Origin: Lantana camara
Taxonomy: Eukaryota; Streptophyta; Magnoliopsida; Lamiales; Verbenaceae
Assembly: GCA_037501455.1 (NCBI GenBank)
Contig: CM074862.1
Coordinates: forward strand, 79,200,501 to 79,264,500
DNA length: 64,000 bases
Reading direction: 5' to 3'
The notes below the pieces were generated by a model. The model did not search any database. It saw nothing but the letters and a program-made list of their open reading frames with translations, and was not told where the DNA came from. A program made the position numbers and the translations under genes. Of the stretch, positions 61,096 through 64,000 are shown one piece after another. How positions within the stretch are numbered: position 1 is the stretch's first letter; every line of letters begins with the position of its first letter.

Positions 61096-62070
61096 GGAGA
61101 CTATTTTTGGCAAAAATCCAACTAAATCGAGTATTCGGCCTGAAGATTCGATAACTAGATTCTTCCTTGGTCGAGTACTCGACTCATATAATCGAGTACT
61201 CAATCCTTCTCACGTAACGATTTTTCTTTTTTTTTATTTTTTTCTTGTAACTCATTATTTGTTTGGTATTCATAAAGTCGAAACTGGAGATGATCCACAA
61301 ACAACTTTGTGTTAGAAGGTTTAAATTAATCCAACCTGAAACGTAAGATCCCACGCAAAGCTTTACAAATTCTCTAAAATGTCCAACATATTGAGGTTGT
61401 AAAGGAAGAAAGGTATGATTGTTTCTACGTATTGGGTCTCTCCCGATGACAAATTACTGCCCGAGGTTATTGTTTAGGGTTAACCAAGGTGATAGGCCAC
61501 TACATACGTTTTGAAAACTACCTTTGGTAAAAATCCAACTAAATCGAGTATTCAACCTGAAGATTCGAGAAATAGATTCTTCTTTAGTCGAGTACTCGAC
61601 TCATATAATCGAGTACTCGATCCTTCTCACATAGCGATTTTCCTTTTTTTTAATTTTTTCTTGTAACTCATTATCTGTTTGGTATTCATAAAGTCGAACC
61701 TGGGGATGATCCATAAACAACTTTGTGTTAGAAGGTTTAAATTAATCCAACCTGAGACGTAAGACCCCACGCAAAGCTTTACAAATTCTATAAAATGTCC
61801 AACATATTGAGGTTGTAAAGGAAGAAAGGTATGATTGTTTCTACATATTGGGTCTCTCCCGATGACAAATTACTGCCCAAGGTTATTGTTTAGGGTTAAC
61901 CAACGTGATAGGCCATTGCATACGTTTTGGAAACTGCCTTTGGCAAAAGTCCAACTAAATCGAGTATTCGACCTGAAGATTCGAGAACTAGATTCTTCCT
62001 TGGTCGAGTACTCGACTCATATAATCTAGTACTCGATCCTTCTCACATAACGATTTTTCTTTTCTTTTTA
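61096..62070. repeat. Tandem array, 417-bp unit, about 2.3 copies
   Basis: AAATCGAGTATTC occurs at 61124, 61541 and 61958, exact period 417. Each unit starts TTTGGYAAAARTCCAACTAA and carries four dyads with centres 21, 23 and 21 bp apart in the first unit (61132.5, 61153.5, 61176.5, 61197.5). The rest of the unit includes CCCACGCAAAGCTTTACAAA and TCTCCCGATGACAAATTACTG. No protein is recognised. Confidence 0.92.
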
Positions 62071-62451
62071 ACCCATTATTTGTTGTGTGTACATATATAC
62101 ATTAATTTTGAGTTAGATAATCTAATCTAATCTTTGTGTATTAACAATTAAACATTGATATGGCTTAGTACATCACGGTACGGAATTAAAACTATATACA
62201 CGAAAAGGCGGCAAACGTTATAAAATACCTTTTTTATTGACATACATGTATATTATAATATTATAATGTATATACAATCAAAATAAGTTAATCCATCTCC
62301 ATCATTTCCTTATTTGTGTTTCAGCGAAAAGAAAAAAGACTGTTCATCTTCTTCTACTTCACCAAAACGCAAGAACTAAGGTTTTTTTGCAACCGTCTTA
62401 CTAAATACGTATACTTATACCTTTTTCGATCATCTAGTAGTAAAACAATAT
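62071..62451. other. AT-rich stretch, nothing recognised
   Basis: No domain, repeat copy or RNA gene found in this 380-bp segment. Confidence 0.6.
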
Positions 62452-63535
62452 GTCGTCTGAGGAAGCTAATCAACTGTCCTTTGTGGAAGGAGAAGGAAAT
62501 ATTGTTGACCCTGTGCAAAAAACCCCAGCCGCTGAATACAACATAAGATTTGTTGTTGTTTTTTTTTCGGTTTTTTGTTTTGGTCATGAAACGGCATTAG
62601 TGTGTAGTATACTATGATTTCTTATTTTTTATTTAGAAAGATTTATTTAGTTGTTTACTTAGATAATCAGAGTCGAGTATTCGATCATATGGCACCATTT
62701 ATGTTTTTGAAATTTCAGGAGAGTAGAGATGATAATCATCAGGACGGAGGAAAATCACCCTCGGATGAAAATAACATAATAGTTTTTTATTTTTGGTTTT
62801 GGTCATGAAGCGACATTCTTGTATTTTGAATATATACTGGCATATTTTGGTTTTTATTTTGGCGCCTTATCTATTTTCAATGGATATTTCAATTAATTTA
62901 AGGAGCTAGGAGATGATGATTATCAAAGCGGGGAAGATGATAATGTTGAAGCTGAAGCAACATCCTTCTATATTCGTGAAAACAGGTCTAAGCATCTGAA
63001 TGATTCCGAGAACATGGGCATGACTGGTTTTGTTGAGGAGGCTAAGGATGAGGATGGGGAGTTGGAGGTGGAGTATGAAGTGGAGCATACCCGCGGCATT
63101 GATTTTTCTCGAATCAACATGCTCCCTTTCGGTGAAAGGTACTTCTTCTCTTCAGGGGTGAGGGTTACAGTCCGGGCTTCATGGGACCGCCTTACCCCAA
63201 TCAAGAAATTCCTTAAAGAGAATGGAAGAAGGTTCAAACGAATATTTAGAAAATATACTGAAAATCTGCCTAGCGGTTGGAACAGGGGATTTTCAGGCAC
63301 GCTCTTCCATTTTGTACCAACTTCCCTCCAACAAAAAGTATGAATTTTGGTTCTTGATTGGACGAAAGCCAGTTTGATTTGGCTTAAGGGAGTTTGCACT
63401 TGTTACTGGGTTTAATTGTGGTTCTACGCTGCCCAATAAGGCTGATGAAGTGAAAGTGATAAATAATTCCCAATATTTTCTTAGGAGGGTCCTCCGTAAT
63501 AAAAGGAAATCGAACGTAAAGGATACCGAGTTAGA
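62452..63535 (+). pseudogene. DUF1985-like multi-exon ORF remnant (MULE-associated type)
   Basis: A possible first exon starts at ATG 62452 (MSSEEANQLSFVEGEGNIVD). Acidic exon-like blocks follow at about 62719-62775 (ESRDDNHQDGGKSPSDENN) and from 62903 (ELGDDDYQSGEDDNVEAEAT). The frame 62903-63343 is open and includes GIDFSRINMLPFGERYF and WDRLTPIKKFLKENGRRFKR. In a shifted frame, YEFWFLIGRKPV, a TGA, then FGLREFALVTGFNCG (63340-63415) is the signature of the plant DUF1985 domain, often found with Ulp1-type peptidase in MULEs. The TGA stands where that motif usually has Arg. The gene is cut by the CACTA end at 63536. Family call is by motif memory. Confidence 0.65.
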
Positions 63536-64000
63536 CACTACAAAAAAGCAGTCATTTTCAGACGAACTTTTTTCGTCTGAACATTTCAGACGAAATTACG
63601 ATGAACTTCCGACAAAATTCTTCATATTTTAATTTTCTCTTAAAATGTAAAATTTTCGACGAATTTCCGACCAAATAGTTATGAACTAAATTTTTTTAAA
63701 CAAAATAAATTATTTTTTATAATTCAGACGAACTTTGCAACCAAAATTTCGCCTGAAAAATAAAATATTTTTTGTAAATTAAAACTCAGACAAAATATCA
63801 TCTGAAATTCGTTCACGAATTCCAATGAATTTTCGACGAAACGTTTTCGTCTGAAATATACATAAATGAAATGTTTTTCCTTTTTTTCTACGTCTAAATA
63901 CTGACGATTGTGTTCATCTGAAATTTTTTGTGTTTATTTTGTGCAAAATTCAGACGCATTTTTGCCCGAAAATCGTCGGAGGAGTCCGGCAAAATTGGCG
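63536..64000. mobile_element. Left end of a CACTA (En/Spm) transposon
   Basis: CACTACAAAAAA at 63536 is the characteristic CACTA terminus. It is followed by dense subterminal repeats TTCAGACGAA and TTCGTCTGAA in both orientations (at about 63558, 63577, 63587, 63724, 63855 and 63951, with variants). A 3-bp duplication would be AGA (63533-63535), but the other end is outside the window. No transposase is in view. Confidence 0.85.

Overview
The window is plant nuclear DNA, probably from a eudicot-type repeat-rich genome (the species cannot be named from this sequence). I find no ordinary host gene, tRNA or rRNA. Almost every base belongs to a mobile element: Ty3/gypsy elements of Tekay/Del, Athila and Tat type, one Ty1/copia element, a Mutator-like (MULE) region and one end of a CACTA transposon. 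The plant-type SWIM/CCHC MULE protein, the GRF zinc-finger protein, the DUF1985-like domain and Athila/Tekay coding all point to a flowering plant. Layout, left to right: (1) 1-6609, element A (+), a very young gag-only element; the window begins inside its 5' LTR. (2) 6610-47558, element B (-), a coding-poor element with 3.2-kb LTRs. A is inserted in its left (3') LTR, solo LTR S1 (8169-10682) lies further inside that LTR, and solo LTR S2 (11931-14776) lies in its internal part. (3) Inside B, element C (-), a Ty1/copia element at 15333-42143 with a perfect 5-bp target duplication GCACA. (4) Solo LTR S3 (17103-21023) is in C's left LTR. (5) Inside C's RNase H gene is element D (-), an Athila-type element at 21585-34242, whose left LTR contains solo LTR S4 (22316-24967). 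(6) B itself sits in the remains of a Tat-type element (47559-about 52170), which has pol on the minus strand and an antisense ORF on the plus strand. (7) 52171-about 63535 is a MULE region: a decayed transposase gene, two tandem arrays, solo LTR S5 (55257-58966), a long inverted duplication, a small GRF zinc-finger ORF and a DUF1985-like ORF. (8) From 63536 a CACTA element begins. The chain Tat > B > C > D > S4 gives five nesting levels. How the parts work: none of the elements seen is intact and autonomous. A has a complete gag but no pol, yet its two LTRs differ at only one position in the 966 bp that can be compared, so it probably moved recently using enzymes from a partner. C and D keep recognisable gag, protease, integrase, RT and RNase H, but with stops and frameshifts. 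The most striking signal is structural. All seven Tekay-type LTRs (A, B, S1-S5) carry two to six GC-rich dyads built as arm-CGNNCG-arm', grouped in pairs whose centres are 32 bp apart in 13 of 16 pairs (31, 33 and 34 in the others). The arms differ by element. The Athila LTRs of D carry eight dyads with pairs exactly 34 bp apart, and their outer arms change together so that pairing is kept. The MULE region carries TCGAGTACTCGA-like dyads at alternating 21 and 23 bp. In the Tekay-type LTRs these arrays lie inside what looks like a conserved intron of 1.7-2.5 kb, from AAG|GT to TTGCAG|GT. All calls come from reading the sequence; no database search was run.
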